Source: Limnohabitans sp.
GTDB taxonomy: Bacteria; Bacteroidota; Bacteroidia; Flavobacteriales; Flavobacteriaceae
Assembly: GCA_030053945.1 (NCBI GenBank)
Contig: JASGCW010000007.1
Span: 1 to 64,000, forward strand
Direction of reading: 5' to 3'
DNA: 64,000 nt
In this document: positions 29,920 through 39,394 of the stretch, piece after piece
How positions within the stretch are numbered: position 1 is the stretch's first letter
How the letters are laid out: each line of letters starts with the position of its first letter
The notes under the pieces: generated by a model
What the model saw: only the letters and a program-made list of their open reading frames with translations
What the model was told of the DNA's origin: nothing
Database searches by the model: none
Translations under genes and position numbers: made by a program

Positions 29920-32769
29920 ATGCAAACAACCAACCTAATTATTGAAGATATATCGTATACGACAATCAATCGTAAGAGTGATGTAAATACTTCTAATTAT
30001 GAAGAAAAACTAGGATTACCTATTATTGATTGGTCAAAAGTGAGTTGTGAAGCTCCTAAAAAAATTGAAATTGGCAACCGAAGTGCTAACGATCCTCTTC
30101 CACAAGCCGATTGGGTAGTTATCACTTGGACAAGTGCCGAGTGGCAAGCTCTAGACCATGTCTTTCTAAACAGTCAATCCCCCTCTGAAAATGATAAAAG
30201 TTGGCGAAAAGACTGGCATTTATATACTAGAGGTAGTGAAAATTATGTAGCAGATAAACAATCAGGTACCTTATGGGGAAACTTTCAATTGGTTGAAATT
30301 AAAGACCAAAGTAATCGTCCTTGGAGAGTTTTACTTTTCAAGTCAAACTCTCACCTAGCTCATTCACCTTGGATAGATGGACTATCAGCAATGGTGCGTT
30401 GCATATTAGAAGATACACAAGCTGACCGTATCTACACCATAGGAACAGCTGGAGGAGCAAGACTTACACAAGCATTGGGCGATTCGGTTATAACCAATAC
30501 AGCCACTTTAGAATTACAACGTCCTCAAAATACTGGAGATAAAGATAATGGTGCAGCTTTCCGTTGCCCAAATTGGTATCCAAGTACAAAAAAGACCGAA
30601 GAGGTTCAAAATAATTTACTTTTTCCTTTGAGTAATGTAGCTACTTTAGATAAGTTACAAGATTTATACAACCAGCTTAAAGAAAAACATTCAGGCGATA
30701 GTTCAATGGACGACATCACTTTAAATGATTTAATTAACGAAGGTTTAGACCAAAAATCTTTAGAAAGTCCAAAAATTTTAAATTGTAAAGATGCGCCTTT
30801 ACTTACAACCGATTTCTATTATATAGCCGAAGGTGATAGTGCTGCAGCATTTGCTTTTCTTGAAATGGATGACGCTATAATTGTTAGAGAAGCCAACAAA
30901 ATGGGCGTAAAAGTGGCTTGTATTAGAAACATTTCTGATCCAATTGTTCCTTACAAGACAAAATCGGGAGAAACAATTCCTGAAAATATTCGTGCTGATT
31001 GGTCAGGGCTTATATATCAAAACTTTGGATTATATACAAGCTTTAATGGGGCTTTAGCAACTTGGTCAACTATAGTTAGTGAAGGAAGTTCACAATATAA
31101 TCCAAAACGTTTAACAAATTCACCAAATGAAGAAGATCCACTTGAAATTAAACTAGCATATCAAGTTCGTTCTTGTGGAACTTGTAGTTTCTTTTGGCCT
31201 GATAAAAAATCTGAACAGACCTATGGCCCTTATACAGCTTTTGATTTCTCAGTAAACACACCTTACGAAGCACCTTCAAACCCTAATGTTAAAGAAAGTC
31301 CATGGGTATTAGGAAAAACAAGACCTACCTCCTTCCCTAACCCAGAAGTATCAGATGGTTGTAGAAAAGCTCCAATTATGACCATAGGAATCAATCCTAA
31401 TTTAACTGCTTTTGCACCTGGACAAAACGGAGCTGCTTGGGCATATCCTAATTTTTCTTCAGATGATAATACAAACGAATGGACTAAATACGCTTGGTAT
31501 TACCGTTATCGTTCTGTATATCAAGAAAAATTAAGCTTTGATTTTATTAAAAAATATATTTTAGAAGAAGACAGAATTATCGCTACAGAAGATGGTGAAA
31601 TTACATCGGTTTCTAGACCGGATGAAAATCCTTCTTGGACATTCAATGTTCGCTATAAAGGTCATGCAAGTGATACTTCTTATACTGTTCCTGGAAAAAT
31701 TGGTGATTTTCCGTATATGCTTCTTTATGATACTTTTGAACCTACTAATGCTTTTAAAGCTGGTGACGTATTAGCTGGAAAACTAGCAGTTCCTGAAGGT
31801 ATTACTACAGAAATTTACCAAGCAACTCAAGGGTATTATATGCAATTTGTACCAACTCTTAAATCATTTCAAGACTATTTAATTTCAAAAGGACACACAG
31901 GTGCCAACTTGGCTATAGGCGAAGATGTATCGCAACTTGATATGGTAGCATGTGCTTCGCCACATTGGACAGAAGGCTTTTTAGGAAACCAAATGGAATT
32001 AGTCGTAAATAATTGTGTTACAAAAAATGCTTGGGCAATAAAGCAATTTGTACAAACAAAACCTGCTATTCTTTACATTGTAAGCGAATCTAGTTGGAAT
32101 ATGTTTAAAAAAGCATACGGAAATTTTGTGGATCAAGGTAAAATTTCAGATCATCCAAAAGATCAATCTTATACTTTATTAAGCGAAACAACAAAACTTG
32201 ATAATCCAGTTTATATTAATTTTGATTTCACAGTCGATGGCAAACAGTTTCAATGCAAAACACGTTTAGTCATTACGCCACATTTCTCTTTTAATACAAA
32301 TTTCTTACCACAATATCGAATGAGTAGAACAGAATTTGACACACTTTCTCAACTACCAAATTTTTCAGATGCTATAACTATTGCAAATGGATTTACCATT
32401 TTACAAGAAGACACAAAAAACAAATATGCATATCGTGAAATTCAATTACAAAATGATACTTACGAACAAAGTAGAGCCAATTTAAAACAAAATTACCCAG
32501 ATTTATACAATACATTAGAACCGTTTTATTACAATGCACACGAAATGATGTCATCGGTGTTGAATGATATGTATGATAAAGGTCAATTAACTTATGACGA
32601 TACCAATAATTATTTAAACCGTACGGAAGGTGGTTGCAAATTTTGTGTGAATCAATATTGGCAATTTCCTGCTGGCTGCAAATATGGAAAACCTTCAGAA
32701 GCCAATGAAAGTGCTGCCTTTTTAGAAAGTGTAGCTAATTATATCATTCAAAACGGAAGTACAAACTAA
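29920..32769 (+). CDS. Large multidomain protein: N-terminal nucleoside phosphorylase/nucleosidase-like domain, Cys-rich C-terminal region with UDG/Mug-reminiscent motif
   Basis: 'ADRIYTIGTAGGARLTQALGDSVITNTATLELQ' and 'ISDP' are phosphorylase-like; 'CGTC', 'IMTIGINPNLTAFAPG', 'CKFCVNQYWQFPAGC' in the C-terminal half. Confidence 0.6.
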   Translation: MQTTNLIIEDISYTTINRKSDVNTSNYEEKLGLPIIDWSKVSCEAPKKIEIGNRSANDPLPQADWVVITWTSAEWQALDHVFLNSQSPSENDKSWRKDWHLYTRGSENYVADKQSGTLWGNFQLVEIKDQSNRPWRVLLFKSNSHLAHSPWIDGLSAMVRCILEDTQADRIYTIGTAGGARLTQALGDSVITNTATLELQRPQNTGDKDNGAAFRCPNWYPSTKKTEEVQNNLLFPLSNVATLDKLQDLYNQLKEKHSGDSSMDDITLNDLINEGLDQKSLESPKILNCKDAPLLTTDFYYIAEGDSAAAFAFLEMDDAIIVREANKMGVKVACIRNISDPIVPYKTKSGETIPENIRADWSGLIYQNFGLYTSFNGALATWSTIVSEGSSQYNPKRLTNSPNEEDPLEIKLAYQVRSCGTCSFFWPDKKSEQTYGPYTAFDFSVNTPYEAPSNPNVKESPWVLGKTRPTSFPNPEVSDGCRKAPIMTIGINPNLTAFAPGQNGAAWAYPNFSSDDNTNEWTKYAWYYRYRSVYQEKLSFDFIKKYILEEDRIIATEDGEITSVSRPDENPSWTFNVRYKGHASDTSYTVPGKIGDFPYMLLYDTFEPTNAFKAGDVLAGKLAVPEGITTEIYQATQGYYMQFVPTLKSFQDYLISKGHTGANLAIGEDVSQLDMVACASPHWTEGFLGNQMELVVNNCVTKNAWAIKQFVQTKPAILYIVSESSWNMFKKAYGNFVDQGKISDHPKDQSYTLLSETTKLDNPVYINFDFTVDGKQFQCKTRLVITPHFSFNTNFLPQYRMSRTEFDTLSQLPNFSDAITIANGFTILQEDTKNKYAYREIQLQNDTYEQSRANLKQNYPDLYNTLEPFYYNAHEMMSSVLNDMYDKGQLTYDDTNNYLNRTEGGCKFCVNQYWQFPAGCKYGKPSEANESAAFLESVANYIIQNGSTN

Positions 32770-32813
32770 AAATTAATATGAGGCTATCTGAAAAGTAGTA
32801 AATAAAAGTCTAG

Positions 32814-32886
32814 CTTGTCACTTCGACGATAGGAGAAGTCACATTATCAATATTATGTGATTTCTCTCGCTGGTCGAAATGACAAG
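32814..32886. repeat. Long imperfect inverted repeat with CTTGTCA(c/t)TTCGAC arms
   Basis: CTTGTCACTTCGAC...AGAAGTCACAT / ATGTGATTTCTCTCGCTGGTCGAAATGACAAG. Confidence 0.8.
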
Positions 32887-32931
32887 ATTACGAGCTTTTC
32901 AAGCATCCTCTCTATCAAACAAACTAACTCA

Positions 32932-33720
32932 ATGGAATCAATAAATAAAGTACTAACCGCTCCAAACGCTGTGCGAGTATGGAGAGGTTTTAGATTACCT
33001 TCTCTACCATTAGATCAATTCTTTTCAAAACTGGGAACTGTATTCGTTCCTGCTACAGTTAAATTTCAAATTGATGCTGGTTTACATTCTTATACCCCAT
33101 CAGTTCCAGCAGGATTAGAAGGAAAGCCTGATTATGTGCCAGACGAAACAGCCGTTTTGTTTTGGCAATCTGTAGAAACGTATTGGAACGGCTTTTCTCG
33201 TTTATCTGTGCGTACTTATACGCTTACTCACAATGGCTGTTATGTAACTTCAGGACAACCATTAAGTCGTGCTGATTTTCCAGTTGAATTCGATAAAAAT
33301 ACAACACTCCAAGTTGATCAACCTGTTTTTCTTTTTGATAAACCTGCCGACTGGATGACTGGAAACATTAAACACTTAGTAGCTGAACGTCCTAGAAATA
33401 TTGAAATTGAAGATTTTAAAAAGGGTATCGCAAATATTCTTATTCAAATTCAGGCACTAACACCTCAACTCGATGCAGCCATAGCTTGTATTGGAGATGA
33501 GTATATCGTCTATTGGGAATTAAGCCCAGCAGCTCCAGGAACGCAAAATCCTACTTCGGGAATAAAATTACTAACAGATTATTTAACTGGTTGGAAAGCA
33601 GTTTTTGCTCCAGCACCAACATTTTTACCAATTGATATTTATGACATTTGGTCAGGAATGGACGTTCAAGCAGGGAGTAGCTTTAATATGCAGTTTGAAC
33701 GAAATGAAGAAATAAAGTAA
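32932..33720 (+). CDS. Unknown protein, paralogue A
   Basis: NAVRVWRGF...FVP...PDETAVLFW...QPVFLFDKPADWMTGNIKHLVAERP; ATG at 32932 preferred because the ORF start at 32857 lies in the inverted repeat. Confidence 0.75.
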   Translation: MESINKVLTAPNAVRVWRGFRLPSLPLDQFFSKLGTVFVPATVKFQIDAGLHSYTPSVPAGLEGKPDYVPDETAVLFWQSVETYWNGFSRLSVRTYTLTHNGCYVTSGQPLSRADFPVEFDKNTTLQVDQPVFLFDKPADWMTGNIKHLVAERPRNIEIEDFKKGIANILIQIQALTPQLDAAIACIGDEYIVYWELSPAAPGTQNPTSGIKLLTDYLTGWKAVFAPAPTFLPIDIYDIWSGMDVQAGSSFNMQFERNEEIK

Positions 33721-33724
33721 ATCT

Positions 33725-33763
33725 TATACACTTGACAGGTTTTAGAAACCTGTCAAGTGTATA
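33725..33763. repeat. REP-like hairpin, copy 4
   Basis: TATACACTTGACAGGTTTtagAAACCTGTCAAGTGTATA, perfect 18-bp arms with paired changes relative to copies 2 and 3. Confidence 0.9.
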
Positions 33764-33782
33764 GTGATAATAAAACAAACAA

Positions 33783-34580
33783 ATGAAAAAAACAACTACA
33801 TATCCAGTATTACCAAATTCAGTGTATGTATGGAGAGGATTTAAAAGTTCTTCCGATTTTGAAAAATTTTATAATTTTCTGGGAAGTGTTTTTGTTCCTT
33901 CTTGCGCACTTTTACAACCTAATGTAGGATTAAGAGCTTATTTACCTACGCTTATTCCGCAAACTAATAAACCAAATGCTGTCCCAGATCAAACGGCATT
34001 AATGTTTTGGGCAACACCTGAGTCACATGACGAGGCTAATGAAACGGTTGCTGTACGTGCTTATCAAAACCTTCATGGCGACGTGTATGATATGTCTCGC
34101 AGTCATTTGCCTGAAGTACCAACGCTATTTCCAAAAAAAGTAACCGATATTCAAATCGAACAGCCTTATTTCTTATTTAAAAACAAAGCCGATTGGATGT
34201 TGGGAAGTGTAAAACATTTGGTTGCTGCACGTCCCGATACTATTTCTACAGGTGATTTTACACAGCTTATTTTTAATTGGGTTACTCAACTGCAAACTGC
34301 AAAAATTCCGACAATAGATGCAGCTTTAGTTTGCAATGGAAATGATTATTTAGTAGTTTGGATTCACAGTACTAATGAAAAAATGGACTGGACAGGTATC
34401 GTACAAGACTTTGAAAGTCAACTTACAGTTCAATTAAATACAGTACTTCAAAACTTTGAAATGAAAACCACTTTATGGTCTAATTGGGCTGGCATTGATT
34501 ATTCGAAAGAAGAAAATTATGCGTTGAATATTCAGTTAAACAGACCACGATTTACTAAACCCAAAAAAGTTGGCCTATGA
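33783..34580 (+). CDS. Unknown protein, paralogue B
   Basis: NSVYVWRGF...FVP...PDQTALMFW...QPYFLFKNKADWMLGSVKHLVAARP parallels paralogue A. Confidence 0.75.
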   Translation: MKKTTTYPVLPNSVYVWRGFKSSSDFEKFYNFLGSVFVPSCALLQPNVGLRAYLPTLIPQTNKPNAVPDQTALMFWATPESHDEANETVAVRAYQNLHGDVYDMSRSHLPEVPTLFPKKVTDIQIEQPYFLFKNKADWMLGSVKHLVAARPDTISTGDFTQLIFNWVTQLQTAKIPTIDAALVCNGNDYLVVWIHSTNEKMDWTGIVQDFESQLTVQLNTVLQNFEMKTTLWSNWAGIDYSKEENYALNIQLNRPRFTKPKKVGL

Positions 34581-36190
34581 GTAATATAACCAATCCGCTT
34601 CTTGCATTATGGAAATCGAGTGTGGCTAAAGTTTTGGCACAATCAAAAAATAAAACACATTTAGGTGCTTTTAGTTCAGATGAAGTAGATGCTCTGTTTA
34701 AAGCAACTAACAACTATTGCAACTTAGTTGAAGCCAATCAAACTCCACAGGATCCAGGAAAAGATTCTGATGATGAGGAAAAAGTAAATACTTATTTATC
34801 GCATTTGTATCATATAAAAGCACATGCTAAAATTGATTCGAATGAAATAAAAGAAAAAGAACTCGAAGCTGAAATTGCCGAATATAAATTTGGAAACCCT
34901 CTTTGGCAACAAATGTTTATAGAATATTACAAATACTATTGGGATTATCCACACCACAAAGGAGCAGTTCCACAATATCGTTCATGGAAAGATAGTTCTG
35001 GTGGTAATGGTGATATAAATTATGGTGTCGTTCAATGGAAAATTCCTTCCAATGCTCGCATTGCAATTGTAGGAGATATTGGCACTGGAACTGAAGAAGC
35101 AAAAGCAGTACTTGCTGCTGCTTGTAAATTCAAGCCTGATGTTTTTTTACATTTAGGCGATATTTATTATTCAGGAACCGAGGAAGAAACCCAACAACGG
35201 TTAGTAAAAATGGTCAAAGAAGTACTCCAAAAAGAGAATTGCGAAGTTCCTTTTTACACTATTCCAGGTAACCACGAGTATTTTACAGGAAATGTTTCAT
35301 TATTAAAAGCTCTAGATTCTAATGTTCTTGTTAACACAGAAGAACAACGCCAACAAACAAGTTATTTTTGTTTAAAGACAGAAGATGAAAGTTGGCAATT
35401 TCTAGGAATGGATACAGGCTATAACGGTCATTATATGAATGTAGAAAAAGGTGCCAATGCCAATACATTAAAACTTTTACATATTGACCAAGTAGACAAT
35501 CCTCCTGCCAACTCTGATGCACATTGGCCAAAAGATTATAATCCGTACTTCCCCGAAACACAAGAGAAAGCTAAAGATACGACTTCAAATGTTGCAATGA
35601 TAACCATTAGAACTGATGAACAAGAATGGCATACTGATAAACTAAATTCGTTTAGCGGAAAAACAATTCTATTGTCACATCATCAGTTGTACTCGGCAAA
35701 TAATACTTGTGGTGTAGCTCAAGAAAAAAAATCGGACGGAAGTGTAAATTCAAATGATCCTAATCGTCCTTGGGTGAATACTGCTTTATGGAAGCAATTT
35801 GGAAGTTTTCTAGGAGACAAAGTTCCATTGTGGTTGTGGGGCCACGAGCATAATTTAGAAATCTTCAAAGATAATTACCGTCCAGAAGATTGGCCAACCG
35901 ATACCGATTTTGCGAATACCTATAAAAATCTGCCTAAAGGTCGTTGTGCAGGACACAGTGCCTTACCTGTCGAAAACACCGAAAATCCATATCAAGTAAA
36001 TTACCCCGTTCCCCTACTCGATGAGAATTTAAAACTTGGAATGTCACAAGTAGGCGATAGTTTATGGTACAATCACGGTTTTCAATTATTGGAACTAAAA
36101 GGAAAAGATAATGCAGCTCGTTTAAGTTTTTTTGAAATAACCATTGCAGATAATACAGTATCTCCAATTCATGTGGAATACATAAAATAA
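34577..36190 (+). CDS. Calcineurin-like metallophosphoesterase, no signal peptide
   Basis: GDIGTG, HLGDIYYSG, PGNHEYF, LLSHHQLYS, LWGHEHNLE; 4-nt overlap with previous gene. Confidence 0.88.
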   Translation: MSNITNPLLALWKSSVAKVLAQSKNKTHLGAFSSDEVDALFKATNNYCNLVEANQTPQDPGKDSDDEEKVNTYLSHLYHIKAHAKIDSNEIKEKELEAEIAEYKFGNPLWQQMFIEYYKYYWDYPHHKGAVPQYRSWKDSSGGNGDINYGVVQWKIPSNARIAIVGDIGTGTEEAKAVLAAACKFKPDVFLHLGDIYYSGTEEETQQRLVKMVKEVLQKENCEVPFYTIPGNHEYFTGNVSLLKALDSNVLVNTEEQRQQTSYFCLKTEDESWQFLGMDTGYNGHYMNVEKGANANTLKLLHIDQVDNPPANSDAHWPKDYNPYFPETQEKAKDTTSNVAMITIRTDEQEWHTDKLNSFSGKTILLSHHQLYSANNTCGVAQEKKSDGSVNSNDPNRPWVNTALWKQFGSFLGDKVPLWLWGHEHNLEIFKDNYRPEDWPTDTDFANTYKNLPKGRCAGHSALPVENTENPYQVNYPVPLLDENLKLGMSQVGDSLWYNHGFQLLELKGKDNAARLSFFEITIADNTVSPIHVEYIK

Positions 36191-36217
36191 AATAAACCAA
36201 ACTAATCAAAATAAATT

Positions 36218-37144
36218 ATGGAACAAATTTTTTCAATTGTACCCAATGTACTCGATGTTAATCTTCAAAATGTTAAGTCAAATAACTCCCTACCTTCGGG
36301 TTATACAGCTATGGTAGCCACTGAAATAGAAGGTCAACATTTACTTTATGCCTTTAACAATCAAACATTATTGACAGATGTATATTCTTTAACTAACAGC
36401 AGTGATACTCTTGCTCCAGTATTGCAAGGTTATGATGGTTTGAACGGTAAAGCTTGGACAATTTTGCATCAATTTACTTTAGGAGATAAACCTTATTTAA
36501 TGAGTTATGAAGCTACTGAAGGCAATTTAGCTTTTTACGAAATTAAATCAGATTATAGTTTAAGCAAGCCCTATATTTTTATGAACAAACGCAGTTGGCC
36601 TACACAAGGCTTTTCTGAAGTTACTCCTATAGTAATAACAGGTTTATTATATGTATTAGGCTATGACAAAAGCAAAGGAACAGTAGCAATTTTCAGTTTA
36701 GATGTCATCTCGAAATCACCAGAAAAAGGCGTACCTCCACTTAATATGTTGAATGTATGGTACCATCAGTGGGCAGCAAAATGGGAAAATTTTGCTTTTT
36801 TTACTTTGGGACAATCCAACTTTTTCTTTAAAATCAACAAAGGAAAACTAAATGTAAATATTGACCATATACTTGACAATCCATCAGTAGGTTCAGTAGA
36901 GATAGGAAGTTATTTACAGCATAAAATGCCTAATGCATTAGAAGTTATATTATCAGCAAGTATTCCTTGGGAAAACGGAGAGCCATATTTAGCAACTTTA
37001 GACGGAACAACAAATTTATTAGACATTTATAGAATTCATGCAGATTGTCAAGGTTGGACAAAATTAGGAACAACACAAACAAATTCTGGTACTATAATGA
37101 TTTCTTATCGTATTGAGGATACTTCTTATATTTTACTTTATTAA
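36218..37144 (+). CDS. Propeller/lectin-like repeat protein
   Basis: Repeated 'LLYAFN.../YLMSYEA.../LLYVLGYDKSKGTVAIFSL.../FFFKINKGKL' beta-strand units; 308 aa. Confidence 0.5.
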   Translation: MEQIFSIVPNVLDVNLQNVKSNNSLPSGYTAMVATEIEGQHLLYAFNNQTLLTDVYSLTNSSDTLAPVLQGYDGLNGKAWTILHQFTLGDKPYLMSYEATEGNLAFYEIKSDYSLSKPYIFMNKRSWPTQGFSEVTPIVITGLLYVLGYDKSKGTVAIFSLDVISKSPEKGVPPLNMLNVWYHQWAAKWENFAFFTLGQSNFFFKINKGKLNVNIDHILDNPSVGSVEIGSYLQHKMPNALEVILSASIPWENGEPYLATLDGTTNLLDIYRIHADCQGWTKLGTTQTNSGTIMISYRIEDTSYILLY

Positions 37145-37203
37145 AATACACATAAATTAAACCTAAAAGGATTTAGAGACTGTTAGATGTAAAACATAAA
37201 ACT

Positions 37204-38343
37204 ATGACAACAAATACAAACATACAGCTACGAGATATCGCTTGGATTAAAACCAATTTACAATCAGCTATCGAATTAGAATTTTCAACATTGCCATTAT
37301 ATTTATCAGCAATGTTTTCGTTAGAAATTCAAAACTATTCGGCTTATAACCTTATAAGAAGTGTAGCTATGGAAGAAATGGTTCATATGGCTATCGCTTG
37401 TAATATGCTTGCGGCTTTAGGCGGTACTCCAAACATTAAAAACATCCAAGTAAAATACCCTACTCAAGGTTTACCTGGAGGTGCTGAACCAGATTTAAAC
37501 ATAGGATTAGCACAATTAAGTAAAAACCAAATTCTAAACTTTATGCGCATTGAATGTCCGCTATATCTGTTGGACAAAAACGATTTAGGTGAAGAATACC
37601 CTACAATTTCAGTATTTTATAACCAAATAAAACAAGCTATTATTGATAATGCTGATGAAGTTCGTGAATTAATCAAAAAAGGAGGAACATCAAATCAAGT
37701 AGGTGATGATATAGGTTTTACAACTTTTGCTTATCAAGAAGGACTTGATCCTGTAAAAATGTTATGTGCAGGTATCGATGAAATCTTAGAACAAGGAGAA
37801 GGAAAAGAAAAGGGAGATTTAATAACAAGTTCAGAATACGAATATGAAGAATCTCATTATGCTAAATTTGCAGCTTTATACTATGGTAAAGATTATAAAA
37901 CCCCCGAAGAAAATATTCCTTTAACAAAAGAAAATGAGCCTAAATTCTTCACTGGAAATCCTATAGGATGGCCGGAAGTAGTTAATACTTTATATGTGCC
38001 ATCTGATGGTTATGAAAAACTACTTACTATAGACCCTAATGGTACCACAATGAAAACAGCCATCGAACAATTTGACACAACTTTTGCAGAAATGTTAACT
38101 AATTTAGACTTGGTTTGGAATGGTTCACAATCTGTCAGTTGGCCTTCTTTTGGAAAAGCAGTACACGGAATGGTAGATTTTAGAGTATTATCTTGTTTCA
38201 ATATTATGCGTACACAAATTGCTGATGAAGTTGTTAAACAAATACCTCAACTTTATCCTGATGAAATTGAAACAATTAAAAAATATACAGATTTAACTAA
38301 ACCTTTATTTTATGGACCAAGGTTTATAAATACTAATCAATAA
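37204..38343 (+). CDS. Ferritin-like domain protein, VioB/iminophenylpyruvate-dimer-synthase type
   Basis: 'LQSAIELEFSTLPLYLSAMFSLEIQNYSAYNLIRSVAMEEMVHMAIACNMLAALGGTPNI': ferritin-like E...E..H metal ligands. Confidence 0.78.
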   Translation: MTTNTNIQLRDIAWIKTNLQSAIELEFSTLPLYLSAMFSLEIQNYSAYNLIRSVAMEEMVHMAIACNMLAALGGTPNIKNIQVKYPTQGLPGGAEPDLNIGLAQLSKNQILNFMRIECPLYLLDKNDLGEEYPTISVFYNQIKQAIIDNADEVRELIKKGGTSNQVGDDIGFTTFAYQEGLDPVKMLCAGIDEILEQGEGKEKGDLITSSEYEYEESHYAKFAALYYGKDYKTPEENIPLTKENEPKFFTGNPIGWPEVVNTLYVPSDGYEKLLTIDPNGTTMKTAIEQFDTTFAEMLTNLDLVWNGSQSVSWPSFGKAVHGMVDFRVLSCFNIMRTQIADEVVKQIPQLYPDEIETIKKYTDLTKPLFYGPRFINTNQ

Positions 38344-38551
38344 TTTTCACTTTTTCATAAGCTACACAAATTACACTAAGCATTTGTGTAGCTATAATCC
38401 AGATTAGTTTTCATCTTTTAACGAAGTGAAAAGACAATTAAAAATGGCTTTGAATTTAAAAAAGTACTCATTTTATCTTATTTATCTTTTTCATATTCTT
38501 AACAAGGTCTAAAAACGTAATCTTGATTTTAAACAACTTAACAAAAAAATT

Positions 38552-39331
38552 ATGTTTTGGATTTACGAAATGCCTTCTTGGCTATTCTTTATATTTTGTA
38601 ACTTGTTTTTCATTGTAGTATCATTACAAATAAGAAATTATGTTCAAAAAAAATTAATTTCTAAATTTAATGTAACAGAAAAACACAATGATTTATTAAA
38701 CTATTTTGTCATCGCTCTGGGTGCCTTTTATAGTATAACATTAGGGTTAATAGCTGTTGATACTTGGGAATATTTCAAAGACAGTAATCAACTTATACAT
38801 AATGAAGCAGCTAATATTTCAGCTCTTTATAAGGATTTAAACTATTATCCCGAAGAAATTTGTGACAAATTACAAACTAATTTAAAAGACTATACTTCAA
38901 CAATAATTAACGAAGAATGGGGTTCACAACAAAGAGGAATTATTCCAACACAAGCTGATTTACCTCTAAAAAAATTTCAGAATCAACTTTACAATTTCAA
39001 CCCTATAAACATCAAGTCACAAATAATTCATAGTGTAGCAATATCAAAATTTAATGATTTAGTTAAACTTAGATCAAATCGTTTAAACAGTATCACGGAA
39101 GGATTACCAAGAGAATTATGGTTGGTCATTTTTACTGAAGCGCTACTAATGATTTTTTTATTTAGTTTTTTTGTAGAAAAAAATGCAAAAATTCACAAAC
39201 TATTAATAGTAAGTTTAGGAATTGTTATTGGAACAACTATTTTTTTAGTGGCTGTTATGAACTTTCCTTACAGAGGACATTTCAGTGTTAATCCTGAAGC
39301 ATACAAATTGGTATTAAACAATATGAACTAA
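38552..39331 (+). CDS. Bestrophin-like/DUF4239 membrane protein
   Basis: 'NDLLNYFVIALGAFYSITLGLIAVDTWEYFKDSNQLIHNEAANISALYKDL'. Confidence 0.65.
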   Translation: MFWIYEMPSWLFFIFCNLFFIVVSLQIRNYVQKKLISKFNVTEKHNDLLNYFVIALGAFYSITLGLIAVDTWEYFKDSNQLIHNEAANISALYKDLNYYPEEICDKLQTNLKDYTSTIINEEWGSQQRGIIPTQADLPLKKFQNQLYNFNPINIKSQIIHSVAISKFNDLVKLRSNRLNSITEGLPRELWLVIFTEALLMIFLFSFFVEKNAKIHKLLIVSLGIVIGTTIFLVAVMNFPYRGHFSVNPEAYKLVLNNMN

Positions 39332-39394
39332 AATATGCATCAATAAAAATTATAGCTTAAAAAATTATGGAAATCAAATACATAGTAAAAATGA

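Noticed and set aside
35331-36209. Minus-strand ORFs of 76 and 91 aa inside the phosphoesterase gene
   Set aside because: Antisense to a well-supported CDS.
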